NCBI GenBank assembly: GCA_045837725.1 | Contig: JBEWZL010000099.1 | Location: 31,770-95,769 of the forward strand | DNA from: Vermamoeba vermiformis | Taxonomy: Eukaryota > Tubulinea > Echinamoebida | DNA: 64,000 nt | Direction of reading: 5' to 3' | Part shown: piece by piece, positions 35,492 to 50,549 of the stretch | Numbering within the stretch: position 1 is the first letter of the stretch | How the letters are laid out: each line of letters starts with the position of its first letter | The notes under the pieces: generated by a model | Told to the model about the DNA's origin: nothing | The model's database searches: none | What the model saw: only the letters and a program-made list of their open reading frames with translations | Translations under genes and position numbers: made by a program

Positions 35492-38138
35492 ATGCTAAGA
35501 ACCGTTACAACAAAGTTAGTGGGGCTTCGCCGACCGTTTTTGGGTGGATTTAACAAATCTAACAGAACTAAGCAATACACAACGAATTGTAAGTCATAAT
35601 TATAATTAATAATATTTTTATTGTCATTTACTCATAATAATACTTCATTTCAGGCGGATTATTTGCCAGCAAATATGACAGCTCGCATAATTATCGGTAA
35701 GGCAACTCGCAATCGCTCTTTAAATATGCTGATTCGATTTTATAATCTTTAATTAACTAAATATTAATATTTTACGAATTTTAGTGCATTATCGATCGAA
35801 AAACCGAAATCTGGATCCTCTGCGTTTCGCTCCTATGCACTAACTATACCCTCGAGCGATTTGTACACCCAAAAAGGCACTACCTACAAACTTCTATTGT
35901 AATGTTAACGATTAGCAGATAAGGTTCGTCTGTGGACGGCCGCACAACTTTCGGGTTGGATGCAACACAACGCGAATCTAACAAACGACCAGATCCAAGT
36001 CATTTTAAGCAATAATATGTGCGGCGATGACCTATTAGACGCGGATATATCTTCTTTCAAAAAGCTTCGCGCAGAATATCCTAAGGCCACTCGTGAGTTG
36101 TGGCGAGCCGTTCAAAAATTCCGGATGGGTACGTTAACATGCAATAATAATCATTCACATTAACAACTATATTTATTTCAATATAGCTTTTATGATTCCT
36201 ACCGAGTTGCGCCCTGAGAGTGCGTCTTTCTCTCCCGACACTAACGTCCTCGGATTGCCGTTCGTTGGCCGAACTGCTGTGATAGAAAAAGCTCTCGTTG
36301 CCATGCAAACACATGCAAATATTGCGAATTATTCGAAAACTGAAGGCACAGCAGATCATGTTCGTCTCGGAAATTCTCGTCTTTTTGCTGTTGGCGCACC
36401 TGGCATTGGCAAAACTCGATTTGCAGAGGAATTTCCACGGCTGCTAGCGGAGCGCAGTACTGGCGAGTTAAAAAAGAAATTAGAAAATGTTAGAACTGTA
36501 CGGCTCACATTCAAGAGCGGCAAAATGATTAGCGAAGCAGTAGACTGCAAATGGAAGTACTTTATGGACCAAGTCAATTGGATTTTGACTGCTAGAGCAA
36601 TTTATGCCATTTACAACGTCAAAGAAAGTTATTCGAATTGGTCTGCAGAGCTGTCACGGCTATTAGGCGATGACTTGCCTCAGTGCTTCAACATGGAAAC
36701 ATTTACTGAGGAGTTACTTCATAGAGATCCGTCTGCAAGTGCAATTTATTTTCATTTGGATGAAGTACAATCAATCACATTACTACCACAAGAGGTTGGT
36801 GCAAATATAATTCACACTCTATCAGCTCTACATGCCAAGTACAATACAAAAAAGCACTTGACTTTGTTGCTCTTCACTGGCACAATGCTGTCTGATATTC
36901 AGACCATGCTTGAACGACAAGTTGGAGTTGGAAGTCCAATTGCCTTTCCTCTGGTCAGTTTGCCCATGGAAACACTAGAAGAAGATCAAATCTTCAATAT
37001 CATTTCTACAATGAAAGCTCAAGGCAAGTTACCTTGGCTGAGAACAGATTTGCAGACAAATGTGCCTTTCCTGAAGCTAGTGGCATTCACTGGTGGAGTG
37101 CCACGTCTTCTTGAATTGTTGTTTTTTGCTGGCACTGTTGCAACTGACATCAATGACATGGCTGCAAATTTTGCCACTCAGGTTGTTACCAGATACCCCA
37201 TGGTTAATTTGAAGCCAGTTTACAATGCATGCTGCTTAGCTCTTTCTGGCAAAAGGTTTGAACTTGATGCTAAGCTACCAAATGACCCAGAACAAACAAT
37301 TGAAAAGTTATGTTCCAATGGACATCTTTTCTTGGCATCTGGCAGGCAGATAACTGTACCTTTTGTTTATGTTTGCTTGACTGTGTTGACTGAAGATCTG
37401 GCAAAAGGAGATTTCAAAGACAAACTCACAGACTTTCGACAAAAGCTTATTGTTCCCACTCAATTATTGGTTTGGCAAGATTTTGAGACATTTAATTTGC
37501 TCTACACCATGGTACAAGTCAAAGCCCTACTTCACTTCACATGCACAACAATAACTGTCAAAGAGTACTTCCATCATGCACACACCATGTCCAAAAGCAT
37601 TGAAGCATTGCAATTTAAACTGGTCAACAGAGACTATGCTGAACTTGGCCACAGTTGGCCAGCAAGTGAATGGCCAATTTCTCAAGCGCATTTGCATCCA
37701 GTTTATACTGCAAATATTCTCAGCGCAGTGTTCCTCAATGCTCCTGGAGCTCCCTTTGATGGTTTTGAATTCGTGGAATTGGCTGATAAACAAGAATACA
37801 TCATCTTTGCACATCAAAACAAGCACACTACTGATGGACAAACAGATTTGACATCAAAAACAATTGTCACTGAGTACAAAAAAGTGCAAGAGGCTTTCAA
37901 AAGTTGGAAGATGTCAATGCAAGCGTCTGACCAGTTTGACAAGTACAAGAACGATGAAGAGTTAATTGCACTCAAACAAGCAACAAAACGCATTGTTCTT
38001 GTTGTGTTCACTAACCGCAGAATAGTAGTAGACCCTGAGTATCCAATGCCACATGAAAATTTGATTGTTATCAACAGCCAAGCGCATTTTGGTCCGTTCC
38101 AATCAATAACCAAATTTTTCGAAGGCAACAGGTCCTAA
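35492..38138 (+). CDS. Crinkler-like P-loop NTPase with C-terminal PD-(D/E)XK-type nuclease domain and SAM-like N-terminus
   Basis: The main exon (36187-38138, 650 codons, no intron) encodes an ATPase. It shows GLPFVGRTAVIEKA, a Walker A in VGAPGIGKTRFAE, a Walker B-like YFHLDEVQS, then LLFTGTMLSDIQ and TGGVPRLLELL of STAND/CRN-type NTPases. The C-terminal 150 residues read NAPGAPFDGF...YIIFAHQNKHT...TKRIVLVVFTN. This D...(Q)xK order with a following strand is that of the nuclease module found in Crinkler-type effectors. A preceding exon (about 35920-36128) encodes a SAM-like helical domain (WTAAQLSGWMQ...LLDADISSF...LWRAVQKF). Shorter exons from 35492 encode a basic, mitochondrial presequence-like start, but their linkage to the SAM exon is unresolved. 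CRN family members occur in oomycetes, chytrids, plants and several protists. Role (effector, selfish-element defence or host conflict) is unknown. Confidence 0.7.
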
Positions 38139-38409
38139 CGAAGCACTATTATATTTGAATAAAAAAATTTGGAGATTTTATGCAAGTCTGCATATCTGCT
38201 AGTCAGCCAAAATTAAACTAGACACAAAGCCTGCCACTGTCAAAATCACCACACTGACTGTATGTTTATTATGTTATCGTGTATTAGTATGATAGCGATG
38301 CATACAATCAATTTATCAATTTCGCTCTGAAGGAAAATTCGGCGCAGACAATTTTTTTGGACCTGTGCGAAATTTTAATTATCTTTTTGATAGCGCCTTC
38401 AGGAACAAA

Positions 38410-40935
38410 ATGGCTGCCAAAACAGTTATCATATTTCCCGAGACCTCTAATGATTATTACAAGACGTTCTATGTAACGCCGGATGTTGACACTGCAGGTA
38501 AGAAACAGAATCTTTTTTGTTAGAGCTTTAAATTAACCCGTAATATTTTATAAAATGTCTACTAATATTTGGTGACCATTTGTGAATAAATTTGCCGTGT
38601 CAGAAAGATTTTCTCAAATTGATTTTTTTTTTGTTCGCTGATGCGACGCGTAATTTGGGCTAACGCAGTTCTTATAGAGCTTAAGATGCTAATACAAAAT
38701 GAATTTGGTCTATCCTCGGATACAAACTTCGGTCTGCTCTTTTACAAAAAAGAACGCGAAATTTTAATCCCGATCAGCGCTTTAAAAAGCTTCTGCTCGT
38801 TGGAAAAAGGCGACTTAACACTAAGACTCAAAGTATATTATTATGAGAACTCGACTGAAGGATTAGAACGCCAAGTAAGTCTAAATTTAGAAAATATCTT
38901 TTTCTCCGGGATCGGATGTTTAAATTTCTTTCTTTTTGCAGCAACAAATCAACGCCGAAGGAAATTGGGAAGACGAAAAGTATTTCGGAGAATACGGACA
39001 TTTAGTGAGTATTGCATATTAATCTTGACCTAATTGCATTCGATTGAAAGTAGATGACCAAAAGAATGGTCCTCTCACCTGTTTGTTATAGACTATTCAT
39101 TGGCATATGTTGAAAGATACTGAGCGATGCAATAAGTACCAAGAGGCTGTTGAACGGTTCAAGCAAGACATTAAAGGCAAAATCGTTCTAGATGTCGGAT
39201 GTGGTACCGGAATTTTATCCTGTTTCTGCGCCAAGGCCGGCGCTAAAAAAGGTAAACTATAAAACGAATATTAGTCCATAATTTAACCAAAATAATACCA
39301 ATAATTAACGTAACAATTCAAAATTGAATTTGTCGATCCAAATCTACTTTACTAATTTTCATATTATCATGATTAGTATATGCTATTGAAGCAAGTGAAA
39401 TGGCATCACATACCGAAATGATCGTCGCTAAGAACGGCCTATCAAATGTTATTGAAGTTATCCACGGCAAAGTCGAGCAGATCCAACTACCCGTCGAACA
39501 AGTCGATGTAATTATATCTGAATGGATGGGCATATTCTTATTGTTCGTAAGTATCACTATTTATCTATTCTATATAGATCAAACAACCTTAACATTAATT
39601 CGTTCGAAACAAAAATCCCGATGTCGCAATTTTATGGGCAGATCTGAACAGTTTTACAACAATCGTAAATTATTATTAAATTCAATTAAATTTATTATAT
39701 GCCTGTTATTACCAATATCTTTTAAGTAAGTTGAAAATGTCATTGATGCCTTGACTTTGTGTGTCTAGTTTACTGACCCGTCTAATATTTCCTAATTAGG
39801 AATCGATGCTCGAATCAGTTCTTTTTGCACGCAATAAGTGGCTGAAACCTGTAAGACAATATTATTAACAAGAATTTAATGCCAAATAGTAATTGCTTGT
39901 CGGTGGACTTATTCAGATCGATTCATATATAGTAATATATTATATATTATAGGACGGATTGATGTTCCCCGCTGAAGCCAAAATGTATTTAGCGCCGCTC
40001 AAGTACAACAAGTACGCACAAGAACGAATTGACTTCTTCAGCAAACCTGTCAACGGCATCGATCTGTCGCCATTAGTGTACGTCATAGATAGTATTTAAA
40101 TTTAATAGCATAACATATGATGTTAAAATCGTTCCACGTAATCAAAACAAATTCGGGAGCTGAATCTGGATTCTACTGAATTGCCAAATCTGCTCAAATT
40201 TCAGTTTATTAAGCACCGCCTCGATATATTTATCATATATTGATATTCCAATGAACCTTTCTTATAATTAAGCCTTCTTTTAGTTGACAAAATTTTACGA
40301 CAACTAGTTTTGTACTGACATTTGACATTTGATTTTTAGTCCGTTCGCCAAAGAAGAATTCACCGATCGATGTTTAAAAGCTGAAGCAATTACATACGAC
40401 GTCGTAGTTGATAAGGAAGTCGTATTTTATGAAATGGATATTAAGACGATGGATGCAGAAGATGCCAGAGTAAGTCAAAACATACTCGCTGATACTTGTA
40501 ATATCGATATTAATACCCTTTTTTCTTAGAAAATAATTTACGAGTTTGAATTTGAACCAGAATGTGGGTACTTGGACGGATTTGTTACGTGGTTCGACGT
40601 CACGTTCAAAGGATCCGATGCTTCGTTAGAGCCAGTCGTATTATCGACGTCACCTAAATATATGTAAGTATTATTGTCAATATTTTAATACCGAACGACG
40701 GTTTAAATCGTTTTCAAATCCGATCTGGATCGAATCTGATTTTTTTCTTTTCAGACAAACGCATTGGCGCCAAGATGTGTTCTTAATGACCGATAGAATA
40801 CTACTGCCAGATGCTAATAAGAAGGTTAAAGGCTTTATCCGCGCTACGCAACAAAAGAAGTGGCGAAGACATTACGAAGTTGAATTTTCATTCAGTGCTG
40901 GCGATAAGGAGCATTATAAGCAGTTTTTGCTTTAA
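38410..40935 (+). CDS. Type I protein arginine methyltransferase (PRMT1/2/6-like)
   Basis: Ten exons (38410-38497, 38669-38874, 38942-39004, 39092-39251, 39377-39546, 39800-39850, 39953-40077, 40340-40469, 40530-40663, 40755-40935) give 435 residues. An N-terminal region of about 120 residues of unknown fold precedes the catalytic core. Core marks: IHWHMLKD, motif [20 protein letters not shown], post-I YAIEAS, the double-E loop [17 protein letters not shown], and the THW loop THWRQ. All SAM- and substrate-binding residues are there. It transfers methyl groups to arginines of histones and RNA-binding proteins. The extra N-terminal part resembles the SH3 or C2H2 extensions of PRMT2/3 only in position, so a precise paralogue is not assigned. 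An unrelated zinc finger was looked for and not found. Confidence 0.93.
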
Positions 40936-41151
40936 AATACGACAATAATATTGTTACCATGTGTTAATGCCTCTAAATAGTTCATTTCGTCCATCTCTAA
41001 CAATTCTCATCCAGAAGATCGCGATCGTATATTATTTATTTAAATCTTTATCTATTATAAAAAAAAAAAAATAATGGAAATTTGAGTTCTGAGAATAAAT
41101 CAGATCGGTAATTCCAGATCCAGATGCATGCAGGTTTATAGCTGCAAAATA

Positions 41152-42226
41152 TTAAGGACAATACTGATGTAAGAAGTATTCTTCTATTCTTGTTAGCGAT
41201 GACGCGAGTTGCTCGGCAGATGCGCTCTTTGAACTCAACATCTGCAGTTCGTCATCGTCCAAGATCATCTCTTGAAATTTCCCTTGTTTTAATTGCGCCA
41301 TAAATTCACTTTTCCATTTTGAGAACTGTTTGCCATTAATATGCGGGTACTTGCTTATTAGTGGCGAGATCAATTTTCTGAGTCGCAAATCCGCTTGATG
41401 TATTAGATTCTTTTCGTTCTCGAGTTTCATCTTCATATTCTCTTCTGTGTTAATAATAGGTATATTTGGAATAGGATCGTGCCAGAGCTCAATTATCTTT
41501 TGTGTAACGGATCTAGATTCGTCAGAAAAAAATTCATAATGAATTCTTAACGTACCCCACATCAATACTATAAGCCGTGTTAATGGTTATAGAGTGCTTT
41601 TCCCATTTAAATTTCTCAGAATCGGGCCGTTCAAGTTTTAAATTCATTTCTGTGATGGTTTTAACGGGAACAACTTGATCTCCAACTCTTCGGGCATTTA
41701 ATTCGATGGCCTTATTAACATCGCATTCTAAATATATCTCTATGAATCCGGAGTTATCTATAATTTTGTAAGATTAGTTAATGAATCGAAGATCTTTTTC
41801 ATACATCTGCGTGCAAGTTGAAAAAACGGGTATCTCATGCTTCTGTATTGCATATTATCATCTATAATAATCAACTACATTTTTATTAGTACATATATCA
41901 ATAAATAAACGAAATTCTCTTACGTGTCGTGAGTCTGCAGGCAAGACGTTGGATTTGATAACATTTTCGACCTGATCGAGGCACTGTTTTCTTGATTCAT
42001 GCCATAATCCTGGGTCGAAATCAACGCTCGGTATTTTTTCATATTTTTCTGAGATTATTCTAGCGTATTGTGCATCGTATGAAATGATCGTGCTGGAGAT
42101 GTAGGCTTGTTCAAGGAACGCGCTTAAGCTTCGTGCAAATGTCGATTTGCCACTTGCAGGCAATCCTATTAATACTAAAATACATAGTTGAGGCGCGTGA
42201 TTTGTTGTGTTCGTGTTGTGCTCCAT
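41152..42226 (-). CDS. PSTK: L-seryl-tRNA(Sec) kinase (PSTK-like)
   Basis: Four exons (41924-42226, 41805-41874, 41556-41757, 41152-41512) give 311 residues. It has a P-loop in LIGLPASGKSTFARSL, then a helical lid, and IIDDNMQYRSMRYPFFQLAR followed by GFIEIYLECDV, the family signature that separates PSTK from other P-loop kinases such as KTI12. PSTK phosphorylates Ser on Ser-tRNA(Sec), after which SepSecS makes selenocysteinyl-tRNA. Its presence argues that this organism makes selenoproteins. It starts 86 bases from the divergent MetRS gene. KTI12 was considered, but KTI12 has a different motif set after the P-loop; the 'DDNMQYRSMR' block favours PSTK. Confidence 0.85.
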
Positions 42227-42312
42227 AAAATTAATCAGATCTGCAATGTGCTAACACAACTGACCTCAACAAATCAAATATTATAATATTACATTGACGA
42301 CATTATTATAAA
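42227..42312. promoter_or_regulatory. Very short divergent promoter, PSTK / methionyl-tRNA synthetase
   Basis: Only 86 bases separate the two start codons. The two genes both act on tRNA, so co-expression is plausible. No named motif was seen. Confidence 0.4.
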
Positions 42313-44924
<2,612 letters not shown>

Positions 44925-45365
44925 ACTTCACTCAAATTGCTAGTTAAAAACTTAAACATTACAGCTGATTTATTTACCAAAGTTACAATGCGATATTAAG
45001 CTGCACGGTCATACGCTACCAATTCATTATCAAACTAAGTTTAAATTCGAACAAATTCTCCATACTTTGTAGGTACAGGCTTACTCCAGTAGGTACTTAG
45101 TTTTACCTACTCCCTTAGCTGCCAACTAGGCCTTTTAAAGTAGGGATCGCCGCCGAGTTGCTGTTGCCCGAAAAGGTCGCAGTACAGTTGCTTGATCCAC
45201 CTCGTACCTACGTTGAAAATTTATTGACCGCAATTCACTATGAAAATAAGTTTTAATCAAGCTAATTTTAGGTGCCTACAGCGTATATATACTGCTGTAT
45301 TTAGAAATGGTTACAGGGCTGTTTTAAGTTTCGAATTTATTCTCCGTCAGTACAACTACATCCGC
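44925..45365. other. Spacer between convergent MetRS and TRAPPC11 genes
   Basis: About 440 bases. GTAGGTAC occurs twice (45069-45076 and 45089-45096), and its inverse GTACCTAC once (45204-45211). Otherwise no coding or RNA signal was seen. Confidence 0.55.
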
Positions 45366-48300
45366 TTACAAAGTAGCTTGTGGCGTCTTATTACTCGGTA
45401 CAAAGAATACATATCGTGGCTTAGTTAACATATCAAACTCGTTCAAATAGGCGCTAGCATTAATAGCAGCTATTAAACGTACCGGCAGTACTTCAATGTT
45501 AGGCAGCGGTAATCGACCTGGACCGAGCGGTAGTAAGCCCCATTCGATGTTATATGTCGAATTGGCATTAATTTTAACGCGTGCCTTGCGCGGACCACCA
45601 ATTAAGAAGAATTCGCTGTCGGTGATCGAGACGTTTAGATCTTGTACTGCATTCGTGTGGTTTGTAACAGTAACTGTGTAAGAGAATAGCTCATTGACTA
45701 TACCACTATCGGCATGCTCTATAATAATAAGGAACTTAGAATAAGCCAAAAGTTAAGCTTAACTTAATAATTTAGCGGATTCAATTTCAAACAAGAAAAT
45801 AATTGTAATGTAGGTAGTTGGAAATTCATACCTATCTTAGCAGTAAAGAACTTCTGTTGTACTTTAACGCTAGGAATAATGAGCTGCGTCGTAGTTGAAA
45901 TAAATCGTTCCTGATCTCCATCCGCCAACAACTTTCGTCGCCATTTCAGCGTAACAAAGCCAATATCGTACTTTCCGACTACTGTAGGTTGAAGTACAAA
46001 GCACGTTTGGAATTTGTTGTCGCGAGTAAGCTCTAAATCGAAATTGAAATTAGTTTCCAATTGGATAAACGAATCTGCTTGAGATTAATAGAGACGAGCC
46101 TTAATTGCTTACCAAAATTTATATCCGTGGCACTCATTGATGAGGACGTCTTATTAGCGACTGGTTGGAACTCTTTGGTCACATTCTAAAACGTTGTTAG
46201 ATGCGCGTTACAAATCCGCTACAAAAATACATAATTTATGCTCAGAGCTCCTATAAGCTAACATAAGCATATATAAGTATACTTACTATCATAATATCAA
46301 CGCCAAGCACTTCTAGAGGGAAGTCAGTGAGCGCCTTGACCGCCACAAGCAACATGAACTCATCTGATTGAGAAAGGTCGTTTGGAGTGATGGCATGGAA
46401 CTCTTTGCTGAAGAAATCAAAAGCAGGTACGAAGGGGAAGATAACATTGACTGGTACTTGGGTCGTAACTTGAGAACTGAATCCGGATGCGCACGTGTAA
46501 ACAACCTGCAAGAAAAATCGATTAGATCGAATCATCGAGATTAAAAGTGGCATATTAAATTATGAGTATACTTACTTTAATCTTAATTTCTTTGGATTCA
46601 ATTTTGCTGTTCAAAACGAAGAATCGGATCGTCTTTGTCGAATCCGCAGCGATAGGGTCCTTAATTGGGATCTGGTTATTATCGATCTTAGTGTCCTCAC
46701 TAAGATAGAACGAGTTGTCGCCAAACGAGTGCATGACGTCCAAATAGACCATGGCTTCAGTGACTGGATCCGCAACGTGTTTGTTCGTCATTTGCAATTC
46801 GAGGCAATATAATTCATTCAGTAGAGCTGGTTGCGCGTGCTTTACGGACAGTTCCAACATAGGTGGCTGTGGTAGAATACTAAAAGATATTCATAATTAG
46901 CATAAAAAATGAATCAAGGTCATTAACTGAAAATTGACTTATTTGGAAATCTCGGTAATTTGCAGATCGGGGCCAAACCGGTGGTACTTACACGAGGGCG
47001 GTACGCTCTTCAAAATTGTATTTGCTCTTCAACAAGAAATAATTAGTCTCGTGGTCGTCGCTCGATTGACTGGCCCCTGGCGTTGACTTGAAAAGAATTG
47101 AATTCGCGCCCCATCTCAATTCTACTTGCGTGCACTAATACAATGATTAGTATATGAATTGTATATGATATATTTTTTAAGGGTACCTCGACTACAGACT
47201 CAGTCTTAGTTTGCAAACTTTGTGTAATAATTTTGTGCTTGTCTGCCTCGAGCAATAGATCTTGCTTCGAAACTTCAAAATTATAGCCTAAAATAGCGTT
47301 ATTAGCTCTAAATAACTCAAATAGACTACTTCATAGTACTTACTATCGTCGCTAAATGAAACTTTGATAGACGAGAACCGTACATCGTTGATGAATTTTC
47401 CCTCGATTAATAACTGAAACTCGACTTGCGATTGCTTAGGCGCTTTGTCATTCACAAATCGAACAGTGCAATTAACTATATAAGAAGAATTAAAATCAGC
47501 ATTATATTTAAGAATGCAAATAATACTTACGCAGATCTGAGTTGTGACTGCTCAAAACAATAGGCGTAGTTAACTTGTTTTCATCGATTAATTTCTGAAT
47601 GGTTGATTGAATAACTGATTTTTCTTCGCGAGTAATAATAATATCTATCATATAATAACATTAGTAATTGATAATTCTGTAAGTTAATTGTTAAATAAAA
47701 TTTCAAAGTGGCGCTTGGGAAGTTTCCCAGGCACGTGACTTACTTGGGCCTAAAAGTTCCAAACCATATTTAACCGCTTCATTAATGAGATCTAGTTTAA
47801 AGCACGCTTCCATCGAGTACTTCAACATGACCGTCAAGACATCGTACCAGCCTTCAGATCTGTAATTCGGCACAACCAAGTCGAGGTATTGCTTGGCTTC
47901 GAGCCATCGACCCATCTCGACATATTGTTCCGCTATTTGTGCCGCGAGCTGGTACTGCGATCGATCGCCGTTGGATGCTTGCACAGTGCCAAGCTCAGCT
48001 TTGATCTTATCAAATGCTTTCAATAGCAGTGTGACAATCTCCGCGTTGTGATCTACTTTGAGCTCTTGGGCAATGAGGGTCTGGTACTCTACATCTTTCG
48101 TAACGTCTTTTTCCTAAAGCGAAAAAGGTTAGTAAAATATTTCCAAGAAGTATAACTTCGATTGCCTAATTTGGTAATAAGAAGATATTTTAAGACTTAC
48201 ATCTTTGCCTAAATTCATGAGAACGGCACGCACGACACCTTTGCCAACGAACCGTTGAAATTTGTAAATTATATTTGCAGGTCTATATGGCGTAAGTTGT

Positions 48301-50139
48301 GGGTTGTCAACGAGTGCTGTCACAGCTGGATTAGCTGCAAAATCTTTCTTCACGTTCAAAAAGTTCTTTTTGCGTGCGCTATTGAAATTTGCAGCTGCTT
48401 GATAATGAAAACTCGATTGGCGCCAACCCTTCACGCGCGAACTGTATTGCGGGTATTGATCCAACAGTTCACCGAACACTTGGTGCCTAGTATACATTAG
48501 TACATATTCTTATACTAAGATAAATATAGATCATATATGCTATGCTCGGGACTTACTGTCGTGCAAGCCAAGCGAAATGAAGAAATTCTTTGTCTGCATC
48601 TGTTGGCAGTGTCTTGTAGTACTTGATGTGCTTTGAAAAATGATTCACGGCGTCATTGACCGCGCCAACGTCCATATACAATTTACAAACCTAACGAATC
48701 ATAATAATTAGCCTGGCTAGTAATTTATCGAGCACTAGTCGCGGATGTGGCACGTACTTTATAATTCAAGTAGTCGGCGACGGTTTTGACTTCTTCAAGC
48801 TCGCTTTTCAATTTATAACTATCCCGTAGGAAATTATATGACGTAACATAGTACCTATACAAAAATCAATTAGAACCTAAGATCTACGATCCATAAAAAA
48901 ATGCGAAAACGTACTTCAGTGCAGCTTTGTTGTTTTGCGCTAGTTCGTTCAAAAACGCTACTTTTAAATGAATTCTGACCAATAGCTTCTGTTGTGTTGA
49001 TCGATTGATTCGTTCACGATATTTCTTGCGTGATTTTGCGTCTTCAATGTAGTAATCCGTAGCGGTCTTCAACAAGACTTTTTCTAGCCTAATATGGTAA
49101 TAACATGTTAACTATGCTTAGATACCTAAAATAGATATTTTTTGCAAATATTTAAACAATTTGTAGAATATTTTTTTACACGTGTCAAGAGGTCACTTTT
49201 GAACGCGCTATTACTCTTATATACTTTACGATGTATTTGCAAATATGCGCATTACCTTTTAGTCGAGTTCCTTAAATCATTCTTAGCAAAGAAATGAATG
49301 TTGCGTGCATCAAGCTCAGCTCTCTTGCGCAAACTGTTTAACTTTTCGTCGTATGCATTTTCAGCTAGAAAATAACGCAAAGATTAGTATAACGCTATTA
49401 TGTACTTTAATATAATACTAAAGATGTCATATATATTGTATTTACTATTATATTATGACTTGTAGGATATCGAATGTTGAGAGTCAGATCTCGTTGCCAA
49501 AACTCAACAAAAAATGATTTTGAAAAATTATTAATGAAAATATTACTTACACGGCAAATCGTTCTTAACCAATACTATAATTATTTTAATATTCCTATTT
49601 TTGGCGAGTTGTCGGAAGTAATCGATCCTGTATGTAATTTCTCCTTCTTTGTTGCGCCAATCAGTGCCTTCTTCTTCTTCAAAATCAAAAAATAATGCCA
49701 TGCACCCCGTAACTTCGTAAAAATAACGATACAGCCAGTTGGCTTTTAAAATGCCATCTGGGTAGTACCCGTCATAATTTGGTCGTCTTTCTTTTATTCT
49801 ATAAATAAAATATTAATAATACGCACTATATTAATATACAAATAATATTCGTTTAATTGATTTGCCATTTATTTTGCAATTTTCGAATTTAATTTTGCCG
49901 ATCCAATTCAGTTAGTAAATGTTGTATAGTCATAAAATATATGAATTATTGGATATTTACCTTCGTGGAAATATTTCATCGCTCCAAGCCCTGGGTAATA
50001 CACGTAAGATGGGTTCATCTTTTCCATCCACCTTCTTCACAGTCCAATGAGGCTGTAGCTGCGTTACAAGAGGTGTATTGCCTACTAATGCTACGACTGG
50101 TAATGGTGCGCCCTTAAGTTCATCGGGGTACTCGTCCAT
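45366..50139 (-). CDS. TRAPPC11: TRAPP complex subunit 11 (TRAPPC11/gryzun family)
   Basis: About 17 exons read from 50139 to 45366, roughly 1094 residues; my borders sum one base off a multiple of three. Exons include 49961-50139, 49551-49798, 49256-49364, 48915-49088, 48758-48854, 48557-48690, 48201-48486, 47744-48113, 47530-47643, 46576-46879, 45832-46077 and 45366-45718. N-terminal marks: PLPVVALVGNTPL, then FFDFEEEEGTDWRNKEGEI. The middle foie-gras domain is helical (ARKKNFLNVKKDF; KRAELDARNIHFFAKNDLRN; AAQIAEQYVEMGRWLEAKQY). The C-terminal third is the beta-rich gryzun domain (KDPIAADSTKTIRFFVLNS; NSTYNIEWGLLPLGPGRL). TRAPPC11 belongs to metazoan-type TRAPPIII and acts in ER-to-Golgi traffic and N-glycan assembly. 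The family call is strong. Confidence 0.9.
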
Positions 50140-50549
50140 TGTGTAGATCCAGCCAAAAATTAAAATTTATGGAGCCTTCTCGTGCGTTTACTTTAAAACC
50201 TTAAAAATGTGCGTTTCCAATTTCGGTCTGACTGCTCTTCCACGACGAACCAGAAAAATTCATTGCATTAACACCAACGCTTGGGAGGCTACTAATTGAG
50301 TCCTAAGCCTTTTAGCATAGTTTAATTTTTCGTGTTCAGCGATCAGACTTTTTGTGGAACTTCGCAAATGATCTTATCTCATCATGTGCATACGGTTTCT
50401 AGTATAAGGCTCGTTATTAAAAGCAGTCGATGGTCAATTCAGTTTCATCTGAAAGTTCTGCCTTTCGAATTTTCAGGCTTCAAATAAAAGATTTGAAAGT
50501 TTAGGGTTGGTTTGTTTATCGTACTAATTAGATAACAACATTAACAACG
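50140..50549. promoter_or_regulatory. Divergent intergenic region, TRAPPC11 / sorting nexin
   Basis: About 410 bases between two trafficking genes with opposite directions. It holds both promoters. No TATA box, repeat or small RNA gene was recognised. Confidence 0.4.

Noticed and set aside
37527-38128. Minus-strand open frames opposite the Crinkler-like exon
   Set aside because: They mirror the long sense exon, which carries family motifs; the antisense frames do not.
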